The notes under the pieces: generated by a model
What the model saw: only the letters and a program-made list of their open reading frames with translations
What the model was told of the DNA's origin: nothing
Database searches by the model: none
Translations under genes and position numbers: made by a program
Shown here: positions 6,929-15,669 of the stretch, one piece after another
How positions within the stretch are numbered: the first letter of the stretch is position 1
How the letters are laid out: every line of letters begins with the position of its first letter
Assembly (NCBI RefSeq): GCF_037023725.1
Contig: NZ_CP146078.1
Span: 30,903-94,902, forward strand
Length of the DNA stretch: 64,000 bases
Direction of reading: 5' to 3'
Source: Pseudomonas bubulae
Lineage (GTDB): Bacteria; Pseudomonadota; Gammaproteobacteria; Pseudomonadales; Pseudomonadaceae

Positions 6929-9900
6929 CTAGCGGTTAATGACGCGACGGGTTTGCTGCTTGTCCTCGATGCCTTGGACGCGCTCCTGGATGGGCTGCTG
7001 TACCTTGACCTGGTGCTGCTCGATGACCTTGGCAACGGCGTTGTTCACTTGGCGTTCCAACCCCTCGCGCTCGAGTGAGCTTTTTGTTGCAAGGTCGTTG
7101 AAGTCAGTAAGCCGTTTCATTTTGTCCAGGGCTGCAAGCTGCGCATCGCTGAGCATTTCTGCCTTCAACGTCGCTGCTCGCTTAGATTGCGCAGGATCGC
7201 CGACCGAAGGGCCATCTTGGCTAATCAACGCCTTGAGTTCTCCAGCCGCTTGCGTGTGCTTGCGATAAGCCTGGGGGGTGATTGCCGGCAGCGTGTCGGG
7301 GTAAACAACCTCTCCAGGTGCGAAGGTAGGGAATATGGCTTTCCCTCCTACTGCCTTGGCTGCTTCAACTGCTTTCGTTCGGCCAGCATTAGTACCGTGG
7401 GTCATGACCTGGTGCCGATCGTCGTCGCCGGCGATGACGATCGGCTTATCAGGGAATTTCGCGTGCAATGCTTTCGCCACGGCCGGCAGATTGCCGGAGT
7501 CGAAAGCGGCCACGGTTGCATGGCCAAGACTGGATGCCAGTGTGCTTGCTGTGGCATAGCCTTCGGCAATGACGATAACCGGTGCCGCTGCAAGAGCATC
7601 AAGGCCACCCAACGGGTGAAAACATCCCTCCTTCCGACCATCCTTGGCAAAGCGCTTGGTGCCGTCTTTCTGGATGTATTGGGCTGTCCACTGCTTGCCG
7701 TTTTCGTCTATGGCCGGAATCACTGTTTCTTTGCCGGCTTTGTCGGTTAGGACGCCAGACAAGGGCTGGATTCCTTTTGCACTCATATACGGGGTCAGCT
7801 CGACCACGGGCACTAGGTTTTCCATGCTGCGAGTTACTTTCGCTGCCACGGCTTCATGCGTTTTGAGCAACGCGGCTTCCCGGGCCTGTAGCTTGGTTGC
7901 AGCCTCGGCCTGCAAGGTTGCTTTTTGCTCGTCGGTAAGGGAATAGCCTTTGCTTTTCCACTTCATATCGACGCCGGTTTTGTTGTTTATCAAAACGCCT
8001 GCGGGATGACCGTCTAAATGAGCAACATAGAAGCCGTCTGTTGCGCCTGTTCTGCCACCAACGACAGGAACACGGTGTTTTTTTCCATCCATGATGGGAT
8101 GGTTATCTTTCCCTCCTGGAATCAGGCCCACGGCCTCCATAGCGCCAATGAACTCTTCACGAACATCCAGTGCCGGCGACTGTTCGTTGCTGATATTTTC
8201 AGGCTTCCAACGGGCCAGGGCGGCTGTATCTCCATCTGGTCCGATGTACCAGGACTTCGCAGCCTTATCCCAAGCGGCTCCAGCGGCTTTGGCAGCCGAT
8301 CTTTCGCCGTAGGGAACCGCCAGGTACTCGCGTGCGGATTTAGGCGTGGATGCCACTTGCGGGGCCTCTGTACGCTCTTGCGCGGTTTCCGCGGCTTCCA
8401 CCTTCGGGGCCGGATTCAGCCAATGAGCGAACGCCTCTTTGTCGAGGTCGGCCGGGATGTACCAGGACTTTTCCTGCCGATCCCATTTGGCTCCCAGTTC
8501 CCTAACCTGCTCCTTCTCCTTGAATGGAACATGAAGGTAGGTTTTATCCGTGACCGGTGCCTGGTGGCTCTGCGCGGCCTGTTCTATTACGGCCTCGCTT
8601 TCTTTAGCCACCAAAACCGGTCTGTCGATGGCACTCGCCTCAACCTGGGCATGGCTATTGATCGCCGCCAGTCGGTCGGCCTGATCTTGTGCTTCTTCCT
8701 GGGTTCCGTAATCAGCCAACCAAACGGCCTTGCCTTCCTGGTCGCGGGCATACAGACCGTAAAACTCCGGCGCCTCATCGCCTTCAACCATGTGAACGCC
8801 TTCCTTGTCAGGATCTGTAGCAATACCCACGACCTGAGTTTCACCCGACCAATCACCCGGCAATTCGTAGCCCAACGCCTGCCCACTGGTGACGCCAAGC
8901 AGGCGTCCAAAACTTGCCTTTAATTCAGGCTTCGGCTCGCTGCGTACATTGCGCAGTGCGGTCGCAACCATCTGCTCGTTAGGGTTTAGCGGCATTGGCT
9001 CAGGCGCAACATTAACGCTTTCCTGCACCTGGTCACGCTTCGCTACATCAACACGGCGGCGCTGTTCATCGACAACGATTTCTTGCGCACGCTGGATTTG
9101 CTCGGCAACGGTGTCCACGTCATTAAACATCGCCTCCATCGCTTCTTCGTGCTGCGCCCAAAAAGCATTGTCGTTGGCCAGCGGGTGCATGGCGGTCAGC
9201 ACCTGGTCAAAGACTTGCAACTGATCGTCAGTCATTCGCCGTGCTACTTGGTCAAGGTCTGCGCGCTCGATGGCACGCAAAGCCCAATCCTCAGCTTGAA
9301 TGTTCGGGCGCTCTGGCTGTGCTGGGATCTGCATACTGGCCCCCTGCTCGTCCGGCTCATCCTGGAGCCTTTGAGGTTGTTGCGTTTGGCCCTGCGTCTG
9401 GATCTGCTGCTGCTCCAGGCCGAGAACAAAGCTCTGGATTTTTTCTGCGTCAGAGGCTGCGCGGAAAATCTCCAGCGGGTCGTTCTGCAGAGCCTTAATC
9501 CAGGACTGAACATAGGATGCGTGCTGGCCTGGGTCATGCCCAATGCCCAGCTCGTCACCGAGGATCATGCTTGCGATTTCAGCGCGCAATTCTTCTTTGG
9601 CGTACCCTTCCGACCCGAACGGATGTGACAAGTCCCGATCAAGGCGCGAGCCGTGGCCCGTCCAGTGGCCCAGCTCATGAAGCGCCGTTGCGTAGTAGTT
9701 ATCGGCGCTGGGGAATTGGGCCTTGTCTGGCAACTGAATGTTGTCAGTAGATGGCCTGTAATACGCCCTATCGCCACCGTGCCGAATATCAGCCCCGGAG
9801 GCTTGCAGGATCGTCTCTGCACGCTCCAGGGCATTCCACGTCTGGGCTGGTTTTTGATAAAGAGGCAAGCCGTCGATCTGCTCTGCGTTGAAGACGTTCG

Positions 9901-10909
9901 CCATGAACATTTTCGGCCGCTCCAGGCGCACGCGAACCTTGACCGGATCGCCCTTACCGTCCAGCACTGGTTTGTTGTTCTCGTCGCGCTTGGTTTGTTC
10001 TTCTTCAAACTTCCAATACTGGATGGATGTGCTTTTTTCGCCCTTGCGTACCTGGGCGCCGGCTGCTTTGGCCTGGTTGAACGTCAACCAGCGCTGATCG
10101 TCGCGGCCCTGAGAAAGCAAATGAATGGCGTTGATACCCTTGTACCGTTTTCCGGTAGTAGGGTTGAAGGGCATCATGCCGCCGCCGTCTCCGGCCTTCC
10201 AGGGCATCTGCCAAGGGGCCGTGCCTTGCTTTAGCTGCTCGATCAGCTTTTCGGCCACGACTTCGTGGAAAGGTTTTTTAGCGTCCATGGTCTGTTCCCG
10301 CTTGAACTGGGCATGATCTGATTCAGGGAAATTTTGTTGCGACCGGCTGCGGTCGCGCATCCCTTCGGCAACCATCGTGGTGACGTTGATTAGGTCGCGG
10401 ATCTGCATCGGGCGCGAGCGCTCGATGCAGGTTTCGCGAAAAGATCGGGTGCCCTCGATGACATTGCCGCGCGTCTGCGGCTCGATGGCTTCACACGCAA
10501 AGGCAAACACTTCCTCGGCTTTAAGCGAGTCGTTGGCCTCTGGATAGAGCTGAGCTACTTCGGCCCAAAGTTCGGACATTCCAGGTTCATTGCGGGCCTC
10601 AATAATCCCGTCTAGGACTGCTCGTTTTTCGGCGGGGTTGAAGGTGTTGATCCCAAAGTGTCCAAGGACTTCGTGCCTAAGAGTTTCTTTAAACTCGTCT
10701 TCGTTACGAAAATTGGAAGTGGCGAAGTCTGCTTGTCGGCTTCCGGGACGAAATGAACCGAGGATTCCTCCAACGGCTTCTCTTGTGGCTTGCGGTCCAT
10801 AAAGTTCCTCCTGGGTTGCTCTGAGCTTGTAGCTAATTGTGGACGCTACCGGGTAGGTAGCGCAGAACTCAATTACTAACGCCTTGGCATCATCGACGGA
10901 TAACGTCAT
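6929..10909 (-). CDS. traC: TraC-type primase fused to zincin and ArdC antirestriction modules
   Basis: 1326 residues; start ATG at 10909 with GGAGG 9 bp upstream. An N-terminal zincin-like segment has HEVLGHFG near residue 77. An ArdC-type module (ssDNA-binding N-domain about 205-330, metallopeptidase HELGHWTGH near 411) follows. A long linker leads to two DUF5710 repeats (about 786-830 and 858-898, each with a KSWYI core). A Toprim-like primase domain carries EGYATA near 1113 and an AGDDD acidic motif, the hallmark of RP4 TraC. RP4 TraC primes the incoming strand and is itself sent to the recipient. The fusion would let one protein prime and oppose restriction (inference). It occupies the traC position in Tra1. 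Confidence 0.88.
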   Translation of the reverse strand: MTLSVDDAKALVIEFCATYPVASTISYKLRATQEELYGPQATREAVGGILGSFRPGSRQADFATSNFRNEDEFKETLRHEVLGHFGINTFNPAEKRAVLDGIIEARNEPGMSELWAEVAQLYPEANDSLKAEEVFAFACEAIEPQTRGNVIEGTRSFRETCIERSRPMQIRDLINVTTMVAEGMRDRSRSQQNFPESDHAQFKREQTMDAKKPFHEVVAEKLIEQLKQGTAPWQMPWKAGDGGGMMPFNPTTGKRYKGINAIHLLSQGRDDQRWLTFNQAKAAGAQVRKGEKSTSIQYWKFEEEQTKRDENNKPVLDGKGDPVKVRVRLERPKMFMANVFNAEQIDGLPLYQKPAQTWNALERAETILQASGADIRHGGDRAYYRPSTDNIQLPDKAQFPSADNYYATALHELGHWTGHGSRLDRDLSHPFGSEGYAKEELRAEIASMILGDELGIGHDPGQHASYVQSWIKALQNDPLEIFRAASDAEKIQSFVLGLEQQQIQTQGQTQQPQRLQDEPDEQGASMQIPAQPERPNIQAEDWALRAIERADLDQVARRMTDDQLQVFDQVLTAMHPLANDNAFWAQHEEAMEAMFNDVDTVAEQIQRAQEIVVDEQRRRVDVAKRDQVQESVNVAPEPMPLNPNEQMVATALRNVRSEPKPELKASFGRLLGVTSGQALGYELPGDWSGETQVVGIATDPDKEGVHMVEGDEAPEFYGLYARDQEGKAVWLADYGTQEEAQDQADRLAAINSHAQVEASAIDRPVLVAKESEAVIEQAAQSHQAPVTDKTYLHVPFKEKEQVRELGAKWDRQEKSWYIPADLDKEAFAHWLNPAPKVEAAETAQERTEAPQVASTPKSAREYLAVPYGERSAAKAAGAAWDKAAKSWYIGPDGDTAALARWKPENISNEQSPALDVREEFIGAMEAVGLIPGGKDNHPIMDGKKHRVPVVGGRTGATDGFYVAHLDGHPAGVLINNKTGVDMKWKSKGYSLTDEQKATLQAEAATKLQAREAALLKTHEAVAAKVTRSMENLVPVVELTPYMSAKGIQPLSGVLTDKAGKETVIPAIDENGKQWTAQYIQKDGTKRFAKDGRKEGCFHPLGGLDALAAAPVIVIAEGYATASTLASSLGHATVAAFDSGNLPAVAKALHAKFPDKPIVIAGDDDRHQVMTHGTNAGRTKAVEAAKAVGGKAIFPTFAPGEVVYPDTLPAITPQAYRKHTQAAGELKALISQDGPSVGDPAQSKRAATLKAEMLSDAQLAALDKMKRLTDFNDLATKSSLEREGLERQVNNAVAKVIEQHQVKVQQPIQERVQGIEDKQQTRRVINR

Positions 10910-10924
10910 TGAATGTCGCCTCCG

Positions 10925-11083
10925 TTATTGGTCGCCGCTGCTGTCAGCGGCGTCCTCGACGCTCAAGGCGTCTTCCGTGAAACTGCCGGCCTGGTCGGCT
11001 TCGTCGGGGTCAAACTCGACCTCAAAACCAGGCACCATTACGTCGGTCAGCTTTTCGTTAAGTGCTTCATTTTGGTCACTCAT
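10925..11083 (-). CDS. Small acidic protein between traC and traE (TraD position)
   Basis: 52 residues, ATG at 11083 with GGAG upstream, stop at 10925, 15 bp before the traC-like start. The sequence begins [20 protein letters not shown] and is strongly acidic ([22 protein letters not shown]), with no membrane segment. Its ATG comes 2 bp after the stop of the topoisomerase gene, so the genes are translationally coupled. It holds the position of RK2 traD, but it is shorter and I cannot show homology. Function unknown. Confidence 0.65.
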   Translation of the reverse strand: MSDQNEALNEKLTDVMVPGFEVEFDPDEADQAGSFTEDALSVEDAADSSGDQ

Positions 11084-11085
11084 GG

Positions 11086-13173
11086 TCATGCTCCTTTCGC
11101 AACGGCGGGCTTGGCGATGTTTGCCTTGGCCAGATTCGGTTTGCCTTTGAAATCGGGATAGCTAGCGGTGCAAGTTGGGTACCCGCTGCACGCCCAAAAA
11201 TGAGTATTGGGCTTCTTGCCATCGCGGCGAATCAGGCCCTTCTGGCATTGGCTGCATTTGTAAATGGTGGAGACTTTCGGCGCCTGCTTGGCTCCGGCGA
11301 TTTTTACTGCACCCTGGTTGGCTTTAGCTACCTGGTCGCGGATAAGCGTTTCTTGCTTATCCATGAATGCCTGCATATCACCGCCGCCCTGCTCGATGGC
11401 GAGCAACATGCGCTCATACATCGCGGTCAGCACTGGGCTTTTCACGACTTCTGGCAAAGCGTCGATCATGCTGCGGCCCAGCTCGGTACTGACCAGGGCC
11501 TTGCCCTTGTCGGCCAGGAAGTTGCGGCGTTTCAATTCTTCGATGATTGAAGCGCGAGTAGCTGAGGTGCCGATTCCGTCACCGTCGCGGAGCATTTTCT
11601 TATGCTCTTTGTCGTCCACGTACTTGTGGATGTTCTCCATCGCCTGGGTCAAAGAGCCTTCGGTGAATCGGGCCGGTGGCTTGGTCTTGGAGTCGCGGCG
11701 CATAGCTTTGAGGCAAGCGGTCTGATCGCCAGTTTTCATACTCGGCAGGCTTTGCGACCCTGCGTCTTCGCCATCGCCTTCGCCTTCCTCGGAGTCGTTG
11801 GAAGCGTCAACGCCGAAAGCGTCTTTCCAGCCATTTTTTGTTACCACGTTACCGTGAGCAAAAAACTGTTCGCCGGAAACATCCAGCTCGACAGCGGTAT
11901 TCAGATACTCATGGACGGGGTAAAACTGAGCCAGGTAGTAACGAACGATGAGGTTGTGAATGGCTCGTTCTTCACTGCAGAGCTTCGACGCATCACCTGC
12001 CTGAACGGTTGGAATGATGCCGTGGTGCGCAGTGATTTTTGTGTCGTTCCAGGTCTTGGATTTGATTTTTGGGTTGGCCCCGTCAATCAGACTTTCCAGC
12101 TCTGGCACTACACCTTTGAGCGCTTCCAGGATGGCCGGCGCATCAGCAAATTGCGACTCGGGCAAATAGGCGCAATCAGTACGCGGGTAGGACGTGAGCT
12201 TGTGAGTTTCATACAGCGATTGGCAGGTGGCCAAAACTGTAGCGGCGCTGTAGCCAAAGTGTTTGGACGCCAGAACGGTAACGTCTGTAAGCGACAGTGA
12301 TTTTGGCTGTGCTTTCGTCTTCGGCTCTTGCTTGTAGCTTGTGATTTTGCCGGTCTGTCCGGACAACGATTTGACCAGGGCATCTGCCACGGCGGTATTG
12401 GTCAAGCGACCTTCTTCGTCCAAACCTTCCTGATCTTCGTGCGGCCTCCAGTCGGCCAGAAACTGACCGCCTTCGTGCTTGAAGGCTGCACGGATTCCGT
12501 GAAACGGAATCGCCTTGAAGCCTTCAATCAGACGGTCACGCATAACAACCAAATTCAAGGTCGGTGTTTGTACTCGACCGACTGTCAGCAGTGCCCGCGA
12601 GCCGCCTCGGATCGCGCGCAGCGTGAATGCACGACTAAGGTTCATCCCAATCAGCCAGTCAGCGCGCCCGCGCGCTTCCGCTGCATCTGCGAAGCCCGCA
12701 TATGCCTTGTTGTCTTTGAGGGAGTCCAGACCCCGGCGCACGGACACTGAATCAAGCGCACTGCACCAGTAACGCATTACTGGTTTGTTGTTGCCGAACA
12801 GCAGTCTTACCGGCTGATCGACAAGCAGTTGCCCTTCCCTGTCCGGGTCGCCGGCATGAACAATTTGATCGGCTTTCGCGTAGAGCTTGGCAACAATGTC
12901 CAATTGCTCCTGGGCGTCGTCGCGCGGGTTGTATTGCCATTCTTCCGGGATAATTGGCAGATCTTCGATACGCCAGATTTTTTTCCCGTTCTCCGCGCGC
13001 GGTGCGTCTGCGGCAGTGTAAGTATCAGGGTCGGCCTGCTCCAGCATGTGCCCGAAAAACCAGGTCACTATGTCAGAACCGCACTCGATGTAGCCCCTGC
13101 CCTTTCCGGTTTGGCCCAGCTCGGCGGCGATTGCTTTTGCTACGGATGGTTTCTCTGCGATGAATAGACGCAT
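11086..13173 (-). CDS. traE: DNA topoisomerase III, plasmid TraE type
   Basis: 695-residue type IA topoisomerase. The N-terminal Toprim domain starts [20 protein letters not shown] and has [12 protein letters not shown] (Mg-binding acidic triad). The active-site tyrosine lies in [15 protein letters not shown] near residue 325. The C-terminus has a zinc ribbon, [12 protein letters not shown]...CSGYPTC. It can decatenate or relax single-strand-containing DNA during transfer. The position between traF and traD/traC and the length match TraE of IncP-1. It is also called TopB in many annotations. Confidence 0.93.
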   Translation of the reverse strand: MRLFIAEKPSVAKAIAAELGQTGKGRGYIECGSDIVTWFFGHMLEQADPDTYTAADAPRAENGKKIWRIEDLPIIPEEWQYNPRDDAQEQLDIVAKLYAKADQIVHAGDPDREGQLLVDQPVRLLFGNNKPVMRYWCSALDSVSVRRGLDSLKDNKAYAGFADAAEARGRADWLIGMNLSRAFTLRAIRGGSRALLTVGRVQTPTLNLVVMRDRLIEGFKAIPFHGIRAAFKHEGGQFLADWRPHEDQEGLDEEGRLTNTAVADALVKSLSGQTGKITSYKQEPKTKAQPKSLSLTDVTVLASKHFGYSAATVLATCQSLYETHKLTSYPRTDCAYLPESQFADAPAILEALKGVVPELESLIDGANPKIKSKTWNDTKITAHHGIIPTVQAGDASKLCSEERAIHNLIVRYYLAQFYPVHEYLNTAVELDVSGEQFFAHGNVVTKNGWKDAFGVDASNDSEEGEGDGEDAGSQSLPSMKTGDQTACLKAMRRDSKTKPPARFTEGSLTQAMENIHKYVDDKEHKKMLRDGDGIGTSATRASIIEELKRRNFLADKGKALVSTELGRSMIDALPEVVKSPVLTAMYERMLLAIEQGGGDMQAFMDKQETLIRDQVAKANQGAVKIAGAKQAPKVSTIYKCSQCQKGLIRRDGKKPNTHFWACSGYPTCTASYPDFKGKPNLAKANIAKPAVAKGA

Positions 13174-13177
13174 AGGA

Positions 13178-13729
13178 TCATTCTCCTTTCCAGGTCAGTA
13201 CAGGCCGAATCACCGACGTGACCTGGCTGCGAGTAATCGGGCCGAAATAACGGCCATCGAAGGATGTAGGGCTGCTATCTGACATAAGCAAAAGCTCTGA
13301 GGCGCCCAGCGTGTAACGCTCCGAGGAAAGCTGTGGCAGTGGACGGCCTACACCGTCTTCGGCTACAGGTTTGCTGTAGGGAAGGACTTCACCGTTGACC
13401 GTCACGCCCTGCGGTGTCACGGCGATGGTGTCGCCTTTAGCAGCTAAAATTTTCTTCATCAGGTGGCCGAAGTTTCCAGGGCAAAAACCGGCGTCGATGT
13501 ATCCCCGCTCTTTGGCGTCCACAAAGACTTTCCGCTCTGGCGGGCAGAACATCACATAAGCGCCTTTAGTGATTGGCGCGTCAGTAATCCAGTACAAGCC
13601 AAGCTCTAGGCTCTTACTCGTATTGAATCGACCACCTGCTGCGTAGATGCCGCCTGCGACTACCCCCACGCCAATACTTGCAGCGAGGGTGATACCTGCG
13701 ACGATCCGAAGGCCCTTGCGCATAGTCAT
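13178..13729 (-). CDS. traF: TraF conjugative signal peptidase / pilin cyclase
   Basis: 183 residues, S26 peptidase family, with one N-terminal membrane helix (IVAGITLAASIGVGVVAGGIY) and catalytic domain outside. The serine is S38 or S40 in TSKSLELGLYW, and the lysine is in KILAAKGDTIAV around residues 90-96; RP4 TraF uses Ser37/Lys89. It is expected to trim and circularise the TrbC pilin encoded at 35993, whose junction is conserved. The gene overlaps the traG stop by 4 bp. An internal ATG at codon 3 is an alternative start. Confidence 0.88.
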   Translation of the reverse strand: MTMRKGLRIVAGITLAASIGVGVVAGGIYAAGGRFNTSKSLELGLYWITDAPITKGAYVMFCPPERKVFVDAKERGYIDAGFCPGNFGHLMKKILAAKGDTIAVTPQGVTVNGEVLPYSKPVAEDGVGRPLPQLSSERYTLGASELLLMSDSSPTSFDGRYFGPITRSQVTSVIRPVLTWKGE

Positions 13730-15669
13730 ATGGCAATGGCCTCCTTAGCCGTTGGTTCGTTTTGCAGGCGCAGCCTGTCGGTGTCCTTTGGTTCCTCGAC
13801 GGCCGCGCGTGCGGTAAATGTCGGGTCTTGGAAGTACAGAGGCTGCTCGCCATAAATGGCCGGGAAGCCTGCGACGTAAACGACCATATCCCCCGCCTGG
13901 GTAATCTGGCCTTCCGAGTCTTTTTTAGGGCCAGGCATGCGCAAGCATTCATCATCGGTCAGCAATGGCCGCTGGACTTCTTGCATCGTCCTGGATACTT
14001 GTCCCATGAACACACCAGCGCGCTTGCCGCTGGTAGTGATTTGCTCCTTCACGACCGTAGTAACGCCGGTCAACTTGGAAAGGTGCTGTGCGGTTTCGAT
14101 CCGGTTAGGTGGATAGGCATTCTGTACGTGGCAGTTAGAGGTAATCGTTTCGTCAGGGCCGTAGCCTGTTTCGCGGCTCTTGAGCTGATTAATATCCTGG
14201 CAAATCAGATAGAACTTGATCCCGTAGCCAGCAACGAATGCCAGCGACTCTTGCAGGATTTCCAGCTTCCCGAGGCTTGGGAGTTCGTCAATCATGCCAA
14301 GCAGGCGATGTTTGTAATTCTTCTTGGAACGAACGTAGGAAAGGGCCTGCTGTTTGAACCCGAGTCGATCTAGGAAGCGAAGCCAGGCCGGCATTTCTGC
14401 CTTGACGCGCTCAAACTCCATTTTGTCTGCGAGCAAGCGAACAATCATGTTGACCTGGACGCGCACCAGTGGCCGCAACCGAGCCTTGTCGTTTGGTTGG
14501 GTAACGATGTACAGGCTTACCGGGCTGTCATGGTTCATCAGGTCTTTGATGCGCCACTGCGACTTGCTGACGTTACGCGCTACAACTGGATCACGATAAA
14601 GGGCCAGATACGATTTCGCGGTAGACAGAACTGAGCCGGCTTCTTCTTCCGGCCTATCCATCATGTCGCGTCCAGCCGATCCAATGACCGGATGATTCTC
14701 GCCATTGACGTGACTGTACTGCGTCATTTCCATCCATAGCTCGCCAACGTCCCTGTTGGGATCGGCAAGCATGGTATCGACGTAAGGAAGCGTAGCCGGA
14801 GTGCCTTCGTGCTTTGCCTTGTACAGAACGTGCAGAATCATGCCGACCAGGAGGGCTTGCGACGTTTTCTGCCAGTGGGATTCAAGGCCCTTGCCGTCTG
14901 GGTCGACAATCAGGGTCGCCAGGTTTTGAACGTCGCCAACCTCGTACTCGGTTTCAAGGCGAATTTCATCAAGCGGGTTCCAGTATGCGCAACCTGTCAG
15001 GCTGGCCGGCTCAAAGCGAATAACCTTGTTACCGGCGTGTTCCTTTCGCCAGCCGGCCGTCATGGCCCATAGCTCGCCTTTTAGGTCAGTGACAACGCAA
15101 CTGTGGGGCCATGAAAGGAGTGTCGGAACAACCAGGCCGACACCTTTACCCGAACGAGTCGGGGCATAGCATAGGACGTGTTCAGGCCCGTTGTGACGCA
15201 GGTACTGGAGCTTGCCGGACTTGTCACGCCAGGCTCCAACATAGACGCCGCCATCGCGGCCATCGTTGCCCAATAAACTAGCGTCCTCAATGTCCTTTTT
15301 GTTAGCCCAGCGAGCCGAACCGTGTAGGTGTTCGTTAGCTTTGGATGAGTTTGAGGCGATCACCTTTGCGGCTGCGGTGACGATCAACCCCCCGGCCGCG
15401 ACCAGCGTGCCGACACTGCCGGCTGCGGTCAGCGCATCGGGATAGATGCCGTTCCACTTGTGCCACCAATCAAAAATCGCCCAAGGCGCATACAGGTGGT
15501 TGTAGTTCGCACCAAGAACAGCTTGGTACTCAAATTTCCATGCAAAAAATTGGGTAGCGGCCGCCGATCCGGCGACAAAACTTGCAAGGCCAAGGGCGGG
15601 TACAACCTTACTTTTCCCTGGCTTCTTGCCTCTGGTTTGCGGCCCAACCGCATTATTGGCTTTACTCAT
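13726..15669 (-). CDS. traG: TraG type IV coupling protein (VirD4 family)
   Basis: 647-residue inner-membrane ATPase that links the relaxosome to the secretion channel. N-terminal hydrophobic segments (LGLASFVAGSAAATQFFAW and a second near 60-85) are followed by Walker A APTRSGKGVG near residue 167 and Walker B LLGMIDELPSLGK near 456. Strong ribosome site AAGGAGCAG precedes ATG 15669, which overlaps the traI stop by 4 bp. Order traI-traG-traF is that of IncP Tra1. Confidence 0.94.
   Translation of the reverse strand: MSKANNAVGPQTRGKKPGKSKVVPALGLASFVAGSAAATQFFAWKFEYQAVLGANYNHLYAPWAIFDWWHKWNGIYPDALTAAGSVGTLVAAGGLIVTAAAKVIASNSSKANEHLHGSARWANKKDIEDASLLGNDGRDGGVYVGAWRDKSGKLQYLRHNGPEHVLCYAPTRSGKGVGLVVPTLLSWPHSCVVTDLKGELWAMTAGWRKEHAGNKVIRFEPASLTGCAYWNPLDEIRLETEYEVGDVQNLATLIVDPDGKGLESHWQKTSQALLVGMILHVLYKAKHEGTPATLPYVDTMLADPNRDVGELWMEMTQYSHVNGENHPVIGSAGRDMMDRPEEEAGSVLSTAKSYLALYRDPVVARNVSKSQWRIKDLMNHDSPVSLYIVTQPNDKARLRPLVRVQVNMIVRLLADKMEFERVKAEMPAWLRFLDRLGFKQQALSYVRSKKNYKHRLLGMIDELPSLGKLEILQESLAFVAGYGIKFYLICQDINQLKSRETGYGPDETITSNCHVQNAYPPNRIETAQHLSKLTGVTTVVKEQITTSGKRAGVFMGQVSRTMQEVQRPLLTDDECLRMPGPKKDSEGQITQAGDMVVYVAGFPAIYGEQPLYFQDPTFTARAAVEEPKDTDRLRLQNEPTAKEAIAI

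Noticed and set aside
8018..8923. Long plus-strand frame (301 codons) opposite the traC-like gene
   Set aside because: Antisense shadow of a GC-rich gene whose domains are all on the minus strand; composition is not protein-like.
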